35,459 nt of DNA. Source: Pseudomonadota bacterium. GTDB taxonomy: Bacteria > Bdellovibrionota > Bdellovibrionia > Bdellovibrionales > JACTMU01. This document shows positions 1-7,913 of the stretch, piece after piece. Numbering within the stretch: the first letter of the stretch is position 1; every line of letters begins with the position of its first letter. The stretch lies in NCBI GenBank assembly GCA_014584465.1, contig JACTMU010000018.1, forward strand, positions 1 through 35,459. Direction: 5' to 3'. Below the pieces are notes generated by a model. That model was not told the DNA's origin, ran no database searches, and worked only from the letters and a program-made list of their open reading frames with translations. Made by a program: the position numbers and the translations under genes.

Positions 1-57
1 GAGTTAGCGCCTCTGGCTAGCCCTTCGTCGGCCCGCCTCGGTATAAGAAAAACTTAT
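1..57 (-). repeat. Partial copy C of the palindromic (MITE-like) repeat, inverted
   Basis: Read on the minus strand, these bases match almost perfectly the interior of the two complete-looking copies at 11762-11912 and 12131-12293 (the block from ATAAGTTTTTCTTAT through GGGCTAGCC to GGCGCTAACTC). The copy is cut by the window edge on one side. On the other side it loses similarity past position 57, where the terminal arm should be. The repeat is described under copy B. Confidence 0.85.
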
Positions 58-126
58 CAAAATCGATCAAAAAGCGAATTACCGGACAGCCCCTATGTAC
101 GAACAGTTCGTGATCCTGATGATGGC

Positions 127-357
127 ATGGTGGAACTTCAGACCTATTTTAATGGAGAACTTGTTGGCTCACTTGTGAAAGAAAAGGCGTCTATGCCATC
201 GGTGAAACGAATTCAATTTAGCTTTATGAGACACAATGATGGGAAAGATATGCACAGTTTTGGTGTGGTCCGTAAGGACATCTATTCCTATCTTAAAAAA
301 TCACCCATTGGCACGGAACAAGATCCAGATGCCCACACCAATAAAAAGGGCACCTGA
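127..357 (+). CDS. Orphan ORF of unknown function, possible C-terminal remnant
   Basis: A 76-residue reading frame beginning at ATG 127. The frame has no stop all the way back to base 1, running through the repeat at 1-57, so the real start may lie outside the window and the repeat may have been absorbed into the coding frame. No domain is recognised. The middle looks like ordinary soluble protein (GELVGSL, IQFSFMRHNDGKD) with a hydrophilic tail. Its last 57 bases overlap, in antisense, the 3' end of the UPF0016 gene, which is unusual for two intact genes. No ribosome binding site stands out before ATG 127. I read it as a gene remnant beside a repeat insertion rather than a confident gene. 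Confidence 0.3.
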   Translation: MVELQTYFNGELVGSLVKEKASMPSVKRIQFSFMRHNDGKDMHSFGVVRKDIYSYLKKSPIGTEQDPDAHTNKKGT

Positions 358-576
358 AAAATATCTTAGGATCTGAGGATCCACGAGTTGTCCCAGGAAC
401 TTTCCCGCCAGAACGCCGATGACTCCCGCAAACGAAAGGGCCAAGACCACAGCAAGAAGAACACTCCACGTCGACTTCGATGAAGCTGAAGCCGCCAGAG
501 CTGCAAACTGAGTCTTGTCACCCATCTCCGCCACAAAAATTGTCACAAATGTGGTCCAAAAGATCTTCATGTCCAT
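301..576 (-). CDS. UPF0016/GDT1-family membrane protein, half-length (putative Mn2+ or Ca2+ exporter)
   Basis: About 91 residues with three hydrophobic segments. The family signature E-x-G-D-K-T is in the first segment (about residues 17-22, EMGDKTQ). Members of this family (GDT1/TMEM165 in eukaryotes, MneA-type exporters in bacteria) move Mn2+ or Ca2+ across membranes and are built from two such halves. Bacterial half-size members act as pairs or dimers; that is family knowledge, and no second half is seen here. Four starts are close together (TTG 582, ATG 579, ATG 576, ATG 570). ATG 576 has the best spacing, six bases, to the AGGAG motif. It lies 46 bp downstream of oppF on the same strand and may be the last gene of that transcript. 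Confidence 0.8.
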   Translation of the reverse strand: MDMKIFWTTFVTIFVAEMGDKTQFAALAASASSKSTWSVLLAVVLALSFAGVIGVLAGKFLGQLVDPQILRYFSGALFIGVGIWILFRANG

Positions 577-622
577 CATCAACTCCTAAAATGTAATCCA
601 GGTTTAAATAGGGGTTAAAACA

Positions 623-1573
623 CTAGCTGGAGTAGAGGTGGCAAGCCACAAAGTGATCTTGACCCACTCTGAGCCACTGGGGATCGTTGTTTCGACACTT
701 CTCCATGGCTTTCGGACATCTCCCAAAAAAGCGACATCCTGGCTGCACATTGATCGGTGAAGGAATCTCACCATGAATGGGAACATGTTTCCGCTCACGC
801 TCATACTTGGGATCAGGCTCTGGATTGGATGCCACAAGAAGCTGTGTGTAGGGATGTTTGGAATGAAAATAGACCTGGTCGGCAGGTCCAAGTTCAATCA
901 TTGAACCCAAATACATGACCGCCATTCGATCTGAAACATATCGGACCATCGACAGATCATGTGCGATGAAGAGAAGAGTCAGACCCATCTGTTTCTTAAG
1001 ATCATCCATCAAGTTGATCACTTGGGCTTGTACTGAAACATCAAGCGCTGAAATCGGTTCATCACAAACCACAAATTTCGGCTCTACGATCATGGCGCGC
1101 GCAATGCCGATGCGCTGACGTTGCCCCCCGGAAAACTCGTGTGGGTAGCGCGACATGTGATCGGGTGCAAGCCCCACCTTTCTCAACCACTCCGCCACTC
1201 GCTCGGTGAGGTCGCTTCCCGAGGCCATCCCATGAAGTTTCAATCCTTCACCAATGATGTCCTTCACCGTCATTCGAGGGTTGAGCGAAGAGTAGGGATC
1301 TTGAAAGATCATCTGCATCTTTTTAGAGTAGGTTCGAAAGTCCTCAGGGCTGTACTTCTGAGGAAGCTTCTCCCCTTCAAACCAAACCTCTCCATCGGTC
1401 TTATCCCAAAGACCTATAAGGGCTTTGCCAAAGGTCGACTTACCTGAACCACTTTCTCCCACAAATCCAACAATCTCATTCTCATGGATCGTCAGAGAGA
1501 TCCCATCCACCGCATGCACAACTCGATCTCGATCCACGTAAAAATATTTCTTTAAATTTCGGGTCTCAATCAT
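623..1573 (-). CDS. oppF: Oligopeptide ABC transporter ATP-binding protein OppF
   Basis: A 316-residue ABC ATPase. Visible motifs are Walker A (GESGSGKST, about residues 39-47), the Q-loop (MIFQDPYSSLNP), the ABC signature (FSGGQRQRIGIARA), Walker B (FVVCDEPISALD) and the H-loop (FIAHDLSMV). The C-terminal oligopeptide/dipeptide transporter extension has the Cys motif GCRFFGRCP, typical of OppD/OppF. With OppD it forms the nucleotide-binding heterodimer that powers peptide import on the cytoplasmic face. Its start overlaps the end of oppD by four bases (ATGA), so translation is probably coupled. Length is normal for the family. OppF rather than DppF is chosen by gene order and sequence feel; substrate range cannot be read from the sequence. 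Confidence 0.93.
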   Translation of the reverse strand: MIETRNLKKYFYVDRDRVVHAVDGISLTIHENEIVGFVGESGSGKSTFGKALIGLWDKTDGEVWFEGEKLPQKYSPEDFRTYSKKMQMIFQDPYSSLNPRMTVKDIIGEGLKLHGMASGSDLTERVAEWLRKVGLAPDHMSRYPHEFSGGQRQRIGIARAMIVEPKFVVCDEPISALDVSVQAQVINLMDDLKKQMGLTLLFIAHDLSMVRYVSDRMAVMYLGSMIELGPADQVYFHSKHPYTQLLVASNPEPDPKYERERKHVPIHGEIPSPINVQPGCRFFGRCPKAMEKCRNNDPQWLRVGQDHFVACHLYSS

Positions 1574-2592
1574 AAACGATCCAAATAGTGAAACTCTTCG
1601 CCATCCACTTTGTTAGCCCCTGCTTCATGAAGCCAACAAAGACTTTCATGTCCATTGCTCTTATAATTCCTTGGAGGATGATCTCGACAAACATTCATCG
1701 CGTAAGGACAACGAGCAAAATATCCGCACCCTTTGGGCGGATGAAATAGATCTGGTGGAGAGCCCTCAATAGGTTCAAGACGCCGTTTGTATCCCTCTCG
1801 ATTGGAGGGCATCGCAGCTCGCAACCCCATTGTGTAGGGATGAGAGGGTCGATAGTAGATGTCATCAACGCTTCCTGATTCCACAATGAGCCCCGCATAC
1901 ATGACAGAGACATCATCGGCCATTCGAGCCACCACCCCCAGATCATGGGTGATCAAGATCAAGGACATAGTCTCCTGTTTTTCAAGCTCTTTGAGAAGTT
2001 CTAATATCTGTTCTTGAATGGTCACATCCAGTGCTGTAGTCGGTTCATCGGCCACCAGAATTTGAGGTCTGCATGCCAGGGCCATCGAAATCATCGCCCT
2101 TTGGAGCATCCCCCCCGAAAACTCAAATGGATATTGATTGGACCTCTTCTTTGCTTCGGGAATCTTCGTTTGGTCCAAAAGATCTACGGCGCGCTTCATC
2201 CCTTCACTGTGACTGACGCCATAGTGAACCTTCAATGTCTCGCAAATTTGCTTTCCAATGGTCATTGTAGGATTGAGTGAGGTCATAGGATCTTGAAAAA
2301 TCATTCCAATTCGTCGACCTCGTATGGAGTTGAGCTTTGCTCTGGAAACACCCAAGATCTCCTCGCCCTCCAAAATGGCAGATCCTCGAGTCACTCGCCC
2401 CGGTGGCATTGGAATCAATCCCAAAATGGACTGCACGGTCACCGACTTGCCACACCCCGATTCTCCCACAATGGCCATGGTCTTTCCCTTAGTGACATCA
2501 AAATTCACACCACGAACGGCATGAACAACCCCACCGTAGGTATCAAATTCCACATCCAGATCTCGAACCTTAAGAATAACCTCTCTGCTCAT
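1570..2592 (-). CDS. oppD: Oligopeptide ABC transporter ATP-binding protein OppD
   Basis: A 340-residue ABC ATPase. It has Walker A (GESGCGKS), Q-loop (MIFQDPMTSLNP), signature (FSGGMLQRAMISMALA), Walker B (ILVADEPTTALD) and H-loop (LITHDLGVVA). A C-terminal oligo_HPY region carries a Cys cluster (GCGYFARCPYAMNVC) that in some family members binds an iron-sulfur cluster. It overlaps oppC upstream and oppF downstream by four bases each, giving a tightly coupled CDF block. Length and motif order are those of canonical OppD. Confidence 0.93.
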   Translation of the reverse strand: MSREVILKVRDLDVEFDTYGGVVHAVRGVNFDVTKGKTMAIVGESGCGKSVTVQSILGLIPMPPGRVTRGSAILEGEEILGVSRAKLNSIRGRRIGMIFQDPMTSLNPTMTIGKQICETLKVHYGVSHSEGMKRAVDLLDQTKIPEAKKRSNQYPFEFSGGMLQRAMISMALACRPQILVADEPTTALDVTIQEQILELLKELEKQETMSLILITHDLGVVARMADDVSVMYAGLIVESGSVDDIYYRPSHPYTMGLRAAMPSNREGYKRRLEPIEGSPPDLFHPPKGCGYFARCPYAMNVCRDHPPRNYKSNGHESLCWLHEAGANKVDGEEFHYLDRL

Positions 2593-3971
2593 TCTCGAGA
2601 CCTCATTCGCGCATCCATCGCATCCCGTAAACCATCCCCTAAGAGGTTGAATGCGAGAACTGTAAAACTGATGATCAGGGCTGGAAAGAGAAGCTCATGA
2701 GGCGTGTTGAGCATCGTCTTGATTCCCTCGTTGCACATAGTCCCCCATGAAGCTGTTGGAGGCGTTACGCCCATCCCAATGAACGACAAAAAAGCTTCTG
2801 TAAAAATGGCCGTAGGCACAGCAAAAGTGAGCGTCACTATAAGTATCCCCATCATATTGGGAACCATGTGACGTCCTAAGAGATAGATGGGTCGCGCACC
2901 CAAAAGTTTTGCAGCTTGAATGAAACCCTCTTCACGAAGCTTTAATATCTCACCACGAACCAAACGGGCCGGTGCGGGCCACGACAACGCCACAAAAGCC
3001 ACAATCATCGGAAGAATCCCACTCTCCCCAGGGCCAATTCCAAAAGCCACCTTGAAAATGATCATGAAGAGGAGAAAGGGAAGAGCCACAACAAAATCGG
3101 CAGCTCTCATCATCCAATGATCCACACGGCCCCCAAGATACCCAGAAAGCCCTCCATAGAGAGTTCCAATCAAGATATAGAGAAACGGTGTCACCAACCC
3201 AATGAAGAGCGAGACTCTTGCGCCTTCCATCAAACGCGCAAGGATATCTCTTCCCAGATAATCGGTCCCTAATGGATGAGCCGCTCGACGGATTTGATCT
3301 CCAACCTTCACGTCACCACGGATCTTCTGAGCATCCTCAAGGGCAATCGCCTGAGCAACTTCAACTTTCAATGTGGCAAAATGTTCGGACTCCCCACCAA
3401 AACCCTTTGCAACCACGCTGTAGTAGTAGGATCGCGCTTCAAGCTTCAATCGATCTTCATACCCTACGCGATTTCCCCCTTCCACGTCTCCTAAGGGGAC
3501 GCCCAACGAGAATATATCTTCGGGTTGGGCCTCATTTCGAAAAATGGCATATCCGGTCGCACCCACAACGGGTTCCCACTCAATGCGCGTTGAAAAAATA
3601 TGGGGCGCTCCAACAATCTTAATGGAACTGGGTGCTGCAAGCTCCTCAACCTCCTCCTGTGGCTCCTCTGGAAAATCCTCGCGCACCAACCCTTCCCACT
3701 CGCGACCCTCTTCCACAACCACAGCCTGATCTCCAAATGAGGGAGATTGAGAAATATGAGCCAAGTCCTGATAGGCAGGATCCACATTCCAAATGAAGGG
3801 ACCCACAACTGTAAAAAAGATAAGTGCCAAAACGATGTAGAGAGAAGCAACAGCTCGACCATTTTTGCGCAAACGAATCATGGCGTCCTGCCAATAGGAG
3901 AGCGAAGGTCGTGTTAAGACCTCAACAGATCTCTCTCTTTCAGCCCTGCCAAAATCCAAACCCTGCCCCAT
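2589..3971 (-). CDS. oppC: Oligopeptide ABC transporter permease OppC with an inserted FN3-like periplasmic domain
   Basis: A 460-residue inner-membrane permease, about 150 residues longer than usual OppC. Residues 1-62 hold the cytoplasmic start and first membrane segment. The conserved HPLGTDYLGRD motif comes only at about residue 232, where in ordinary OppC it follows the first segment by a few dozen residues. From there the five remaining segments and the EAA loop (GFIQAAKLLGA) are normal. The extra stretch has an acidic linker (about residues 85-112, rich in E) and then a fibronectin type III-like module (about 113-208): a Trp strand WEPVVGATGYAIFR and the late strand SYYYSVVAKGFGGES. 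Topology puts it in the periplasm, near where OppA docks. It may help bind peptide or the binding protein; that is inference. Confidence 0.92.
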   Translation of the reverse strand: MGQGLDFGRAERERSVEVLTRPSLSYWQDAMIRLRKNGRAVASLYIVLALIFFTVVGPFIWNVDPAYQDLAHISQSPSFGDQAVVVEEGREWEGLVREDFPEEPQEEVEELAAPSSIKIVGAPHIFSTRIEWEPVVGATGYAIFRNEAQPEDIFSLGVPLGDVEGGNRVGYEDRLKLEARSYYYSVVAKGFGGESEHFATLKVEVAQAIALEDAQKIRGDVKVGDQIRRAAHPLGTDYLGRDILARLMEGARVSLFIGLVTPFLYILIGTLYGGLSGYLGGRVDHWMMRAADFVVALPFLLFMIIFKVAFGIGPGESGILPMIVAFVALSWPAPARLVRGEILKLREEGFIQAAKLLGARPIYLLGRHMVPNMMGILIVTLTFAVPTAIFTEAFLSFIGMGVTPPTASWGTMCNEGIKTMLNTPHELLFPALIISFTVLAFNLLGDGLRDAMDARMRSRE

Positions 3972-3983
3972 CTTCCAAGCTCC

Positions 3984-4919
3984 CTAAACATTGACTCGAA
4001 TGCGTGGATCAATGAATCCATAGATCACATCAACCAAAATGACCATAAAGATCAAAAAGCCCCCGTAAAAAACGGTGAGCCCCATGATGACCGTGTAGTC
4101 CATCTGCTGAACCGCTTGAACAAAATAGCGCCCCAACCCTGGAATGGTAAAGATCGACTCGACGACGAATCCCCCCGTGGTGATCGCCGCAATCGCTGGC
4201 CCCAAGATTGTAATGACCGGCATCACAGCATTTCTAAGTTGATGAAAAAAGAAGATGCGAAACCCGGAGAGCCCCTTCGCCTTAGCGGTCCGTATGTAGT
4301 CTGTATTGACGACTTCCAACATGGACGAACGCATGAGTCGGGTCAAATAGGCCAAAGTTCCAAGTCCCAATACAAGTGCTGGCACAACCATGTGTTGAAT
4401 CTCTCCCCAACCGGCCACAGGCAAGAGCGTGAATCCCAAAAAGGCATTGATCTTAATCAAAAGAAGCTGCCCCCAAGAGGCAAACACAAAATTAGGGACA
4501 GAGATCCCAAGAATCACAAGAAACATGATCACGGCATCAGGCCATCTATTGCGAAACACCGAGGTGAGAGCTCCAAATAGGATTCCCCCTACCGCAGCGT
4601 AGAAGATCGACAAAACCCCGAGTATAGCCGAAACCGGAAAATGCTCTACGATGATGTCATTGACCGCACGGTTCTCCTGCGCAAAAGAGATCCCAAAATC
4701 CCCTTTGGTCATGTTCTTTAGAAAAACCAAATACTGGGTGAGTATGGGCTGATCCAGCCCATACTTCCGCTCCAAATTCTTACGAACCTCAGTCGAAACG
4801 GCCTTGGCCTTTAAGAGCGGGTCGCCGGGAGCACTGTGCATGGCCACAAAGGTCGCAGTTGCCAGTACAAAGACTGTCAAAATTCCACCGATGATCCGCT
4901 TGATGACGTAACTTAACAT
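3984..4919 (-). CDS. oppB: Oligopeptide ABC transporter permease OppB
   Basis: A 311-residue permease with six hydrophobic segments. The N-terminus is typical of the family (LSYVIKRIIGGILTVFVLA), the first periplasmic loop has APGDPL, and the cytoplasmic EAA-type loop is DYIRTAKAKGLSG. It pairs with OppC to form the translocation channel. It lies 64 bp downstream of oppA and 12 bp upstream of oppC. No insertion comparable to that in OppC is seen, and length is normal. The ribosome binding site is weak (AGAGAAGAG before ATG), consistent with being internal to an operon. Confidence 0.93.
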   Translation of the reverse strand: MLSYVIKRIIGGILTVFVLATATFVAMHSAPGDPLLKAKAVSTEVRKNLERKYGLDQPILTQYLVFLKNMTKGDFGISFAQENRAVNDIIVEHFPVSAILGVLSIFYAAVGGILFGALTSVFRNRWPDAVIMFLVILGISVPNFVFASWGQLLLIKINAFLGFTLLPVAGWGEIQHMVVPALVLGLGTLAYLTRLMRSSMLEVVNTDYIRTAKAKGLSGFRIFFFHQLRNAVMPVITILGPAIAAITTGGFVVESIFTIPGLGRYFVQAVQQMDYTVIMGLTVFYGGFLIFMVILVDVIYGFIDPRIRVNV

Positions 4920-4983
4920 CTCTTCTCTAATTACAACGTTAACTGTTCAAGGTACATTCCACTTCGGTCCGCACCCAATCAAA

Positions 4984-6582
4984 TCACTTCTTAACCTTCG
5001 CATAAACATAGAGGGGGTCTGCCCCAATCACAGCTCGTACAACCCCATCAAGGCGATTGGATTGAACATAGATCTCTGAGGACTCATAAGTGGGAAGCAC
5101 AACGACATCCTCATTGACCAGATCTTGCACCTTGGCCATGGCATCCATTCGAACTTTAGGATCTGCCGAGGCCTGGGCCACGCGGACCCACTTATCCAAT
5201 TCGTCACTCTTGTAGCGACCTCGATTGTTCTCATTCCATGAAGCAAAAAGATCTGCAAAGGTCATTGGGTCATTAAAATCGGGGCCCCATCCCGCTGAAA
5301 CAATGTCAAAGTCTCCAGAGGTCATCTTGGCCAATCGCTGTTTGAAGGTCTGCTTGTCGATCTTAAGATTCAAACCCAATTTTTTCTTAAAAAGACTCTG
5401 AAAGTACTCCACCTGCTTCGAAGCTGTTGGACTGTCCCCGGAGAGAAGAACGAGATCAGGAATGGTTCCACCAAGCTCCTTCTTTGCCTTCTCAAGGTAC
5501 TCCTTGGCGGCCACATCATTCATCTTAACTGGTTTTGCAGGATACTCCTGACGAAACTTGCCCTTGACACCAGGTAGCCACTCAGGAAAGAGCGACACTC
5601 CTGGTAAATTCCCAGGAGTCGCAAGCACCTTGTCCACCAACTCATTGGCATCAAAGGCAAGTTGAATCGCCTTACGCAAATTGCGATTGGCAGTGGCTCG
5701 ACCCGGTCGATGGTTGAATTCCAAATAGAAGATGGTTCCTGCTGCAAACTTACGAATTCGTAACTTCTCTTTAATCGCATTCTGCATGGTTTGATCATCC
5801 AAACTCACAAAATCGATCTTGCCATCTTTAAAGAGATTAAAGCGCGCGTTGGTGTCCGAAGTGATGTAGGGAATGTCAATCACATCGATTTGAATCTCAC
5901 CCTTGTTCCAATAGGTCTCACTCTTTTCAAGTCGTAGAGAGGCCCCGTGAACCCATTTGGTCAATTTAAATGGGCCATTGTAGAGCAAGTTGGCAGCTTC
6001 GGCCCCATAAGCCCCTTTGGTTGATTTGTGAAAGTCCTCTCGAATGGGCATGAATGTGCCAAAGGAGGTCAAACCCACAAAGTAGCCACACGGCTTTTCA
6101 AATTCAACCTTCAAGGTCCAATCATCCACGGCGGTCACACCGAGAGTTTCTGGCTTTGCCTTTCCTTGATTGATGGCCTCCGCATTCTTGATGGAATACA
6201 TGATGAAGGCGTACTGAGATGCCGTCGCCGGATCCACAACGGTTCGCCACGCAAAAACAAAATCCTTAGCGGTTACAGGTTTTCCATCACTCCACTTGGC
6301 ATCTTTGCGAAGCCAAAAAGTTGCCCCCTTCTCACTGATCTCCCACTTGGTTGCAACTCCTGGTAGAGTCTCACCACGCTTTCCAAGCCGCGTAAGTCCC
6401 TCCATCACGTGGCCAACCACCATAAAGCTCACGGTGTCTGTGGATTTTGTGCTGTCAAGATTTGGTGGCTCCTCTGCAAAAGCCAAGGTGATCTGATTGT
6501 TTGCAGCCTGCGTGGATTCCACGCCCAATACGGAAAGCAATGCAATCACAAAGCCTACCAAAATATTCGAAAAGCGACTCAT
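4984..6582 (-). CDS. oppA: Periplasmic oligopeptide-binding protein OppA (SBP_bac_5 family)
   Basis: 532 residues from ATG 6582, which follows an AAAGGGGG ribosome-binding sequence. An in-frame start farther upstream (6678) would add 32 residues with no signal-peptide character and is rejected. A Sec signal peptide covers about residues 1-26 (SRFSNILVGFVIALLSVLG, then AQAAN-like cleavage). The mature part shows the family-5 landmarks EPPNLDS near the start, an LRKDAKWSDGKPVTAKDFVF block, and a late EDVVVLPTYES region. It delivers peptides to OppBCDF. It is the promoter-proximal gene of the oppABCDF operon; the 64-bp gap to oppB would allow differential expression. Specificity cannot be read. 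Confidence 0.93.
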   Translation of the reverse strand: MSRFSNILVGFVIALLSVLGVESTQAANNQITLAFAEEPPNLDSTKSTDTVSFMVVGHVMEGLTRLGKRGETLPGVATKWEISEKGATFWLRKDAKWSDGKPVTAKDFVFAWRTVVDPATASQYAFIMYSIKNAEAINQGKAKPETLGVTAVDDWTLKVEFEKPCGYFVGLTSFGTFMPIREDFHKSTKGAYGAEAANLLYNGPFKLTKWVHGASLRLEKSETYWNKGEIQIDVIDIPYITSDTNARFNLFKDGKIDFVSLDDQTMQNAIKEKLRIRKFAAGTIFYLEFNHRPGRATANRNLRKAIQLAFDANELVDKVLATPGNLPGVSLFPEWLPGVKGKFRQEYPAKPVKMNDVAAKEYLEKAKKELGGTIPDLVLLSGDSPTASKQVEYFQSLFKKKLGLNLKIDKQTFKQRLAKMTSGDFDIVSAGWGPDFNDPMTFADLFASWNENNRGRYKSDELDKWVRVAQASADPKVRMDAMAKVQDLVNEDVVVLPTYESSEIYVQSNRLDGVVRAVIGADPLYVYAKVKK

Positions 6583-6907
6583 ACTACCCCCTTTAAGTCC
6601 GCGCTGGTTACGATTGGCAACCAGTTTCGCCGTTTTTGCCAACTCACAGCAAAGGCCATACCAACTTCGTGGAGACATTCTGGCTCTTTATCAAATTCCA
6701 CATCGGTCACCACCAATAACTCATGTCGTTCGCCATATCAATCAAATCAGTTGGATTCCAACGACCTCTCAATCCATTTTTGCTCAATTCGGGCTTTCAG
6801 TTTCAACAATGACGCGCAATATTATGTCGAGTTTCCACAGCCAGTGAGGGAAAAATGAGATTCCAACAACCTCCCCTGTGTGGTATGGAAATGCGCATCA
6901 ATCTTGG
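6583..6907. other. Divergent intergenic region between oppA and the metal-transport operon
   Basis: About 325 bases without a supported gene. It must contain the oppA promoter on the minus strand, but I see only a CATAAT box around 6820-6830 (minus) with no convincing -35 partner. Reading frames here lack ribosome binding sites and domain character. Confidence 0.5.
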
Positions 6908-6940
6908 TTGATATCAAGTTGATATCAAGTTGATATCAAG
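6908..6940. promoter_or_regulatory. Three exact tandem copies of the 11-bp palindromic unit TTGATATCAAG
   Basis: Units at 6908-6918, 6919-6929 and 6930-6940 are identical. Each contains the perfect 10-bp palindrome TTGATATCAA, and the 11-bp period places the three palindromes on one face of the helix. The array is 76 bp upstream of the start of a metal-uptake operon. A cooperative binding site for a metal-sensing repressor (Zur-, Mur/Fur- or MntR-like) is a reasonable inference; the sequence does not match an operator consensus I can name. Confidence 0.6.
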
Positions 6941-7016
6941 TGGTGAGGCAAATTTGTGCTTTGCCACCCGCACTGGATTTGAGATTGAGAACCCGGATGG
7001 GAGTTTCGTGTCATTG

Positions 7017-7913
7017 ATGAGATCTATCTCTTTTATCGTAGGGTGGTCGCTAGGGACCTTTTTGGTTCCTGGTAGGTTGACTCCCTCCACTTGGGCTTCC
7101 ATCGAAGTTCCTCGGCAAAACTCCTTTCACGTCGTCGTGACACTGCCACCCATATGCCAACTGATCGAAGAGCTTGGGGTCTCAGAGGTCCACTGTTTGA
7201 TCCCTCCCAATGCATCTCCTCATGACTACGAACCTCGACCCTCAGATGCTGCAGCCCTAAACCGTGCGAACCTTCTCATCTATGTGGCAAAGAACCTCGA
7301 CGGTTGGGCCGCGAAGCTCTCTGCAGATCGAAGCATGGAACTCATTTCACTCTTACCACCGTCGTCACTTCTTCGTCTGAGCGGGGGAGCTGTGGACCCC
7401 CACATTTGGACCGATCCGATGACCCTTAAGAGTCTGATCCCGTCGGTCACAAAGATTCTCTGCTCCGGTAATCCACCAGGCTGCAAAACCTACAGCGCAA
7501 GGGCCACAACTCTCATGGATAAGTTGAGCAAGGTGGATGAGCAGGTCCGAAGACTCTTTGCAGAGACCACCCATAAAGACTTTATGGTTGCTCACCCCTT
7601 CTTGCACTATTTTATGAAGCGCTATCTCCAGAGCCAATCCTTTACGATCCAAGAAAATGAGCACCACCCCATATCACCTCAACATCTTCGCAACTCCCTG
7701 AATTGGGCAAAAGGGCGAAAGATTGGAGGAATTTTTGTAACTCCCCAGGTGAACAATCGATATGCCCAATCGATTGCGACCTCAATCGATGCCAAAGTCA
7801 TTGTCCTTGACCCTCTTCTGGCATCATCGAAACCGCATGGAGGACCCAATCGCGAGGGACTCTCCGAAGCCCTTCTTTCACAGGCAAAAAAAATTCATGA
7901 GGCACTTCAGTGA
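7017..7913 (+). CDS. Metal ABC transporter substrate-binding protein (ZnuA/TroA family)
   Basis: About 298 residues from ATG 7017, preceded by GGGAG at 6999-7003; GTG 7008 is an alternative. The N-terminus has a hydrophobic export signal (RSISFIVGWSLGTFLVPG). The mature protein shows family 9 (PF01297) metal-site landmarks: NASPHDYEPRPSD (first His), AVDPHIWTDP (second His), the helix AHPFLHYFMKRY (third His), and a late Asp in VIVLDPLL. These bind Zn2+ or Mn2+ in the periplasm. There is no long His/Asp-rich loop such as many zinc-specific ZnuA proteins have, so Zn versus Mn is undecided. Its stop overlaps the start of the ATPase gene (GTGA), and the iterated palindrome upstream suggests metal-dependent repression. 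Confidence 0.85.
   Translation: MRSISFIVGWSLGTFLVPGRLTPSTWASIEVPRQNSFHVVVTLPPICQLIEELGVSEVHCLIPPNASPHDYEPRPSDAAALNRANLLIYVAKNLDGWAAKLSADRSMELISLLPPSSLLRLSGGAVDPHIWTDPMTLKSLIPSVTKILCSGNPPGCKTYSARATTLMDKLSKVDEQVRRLFAETTHKDFMVAHPFLHYFMKRYLQSQSFTIQENEHHPISPQHLRNSLNWAKGRKIGGIFVTPQVNNRYAQSIATSIDAKVIVLDPLLASSKPHGGPNREGLSEALLSQAKKIHEALQ

Noticed and set aside
4116-4580. 154-residue plus-strand frame opposite oppB
   Set aside because: It lies fully inside a clear permease gene, has unnatural composition and no ribosome binding site; antisense shadow.
6583-6678. Upstream start of oppA at 6678
   Set aside because: It would put 32 residues before a good signal peptide, while ATG 6582 has a strong ribosome binding site.
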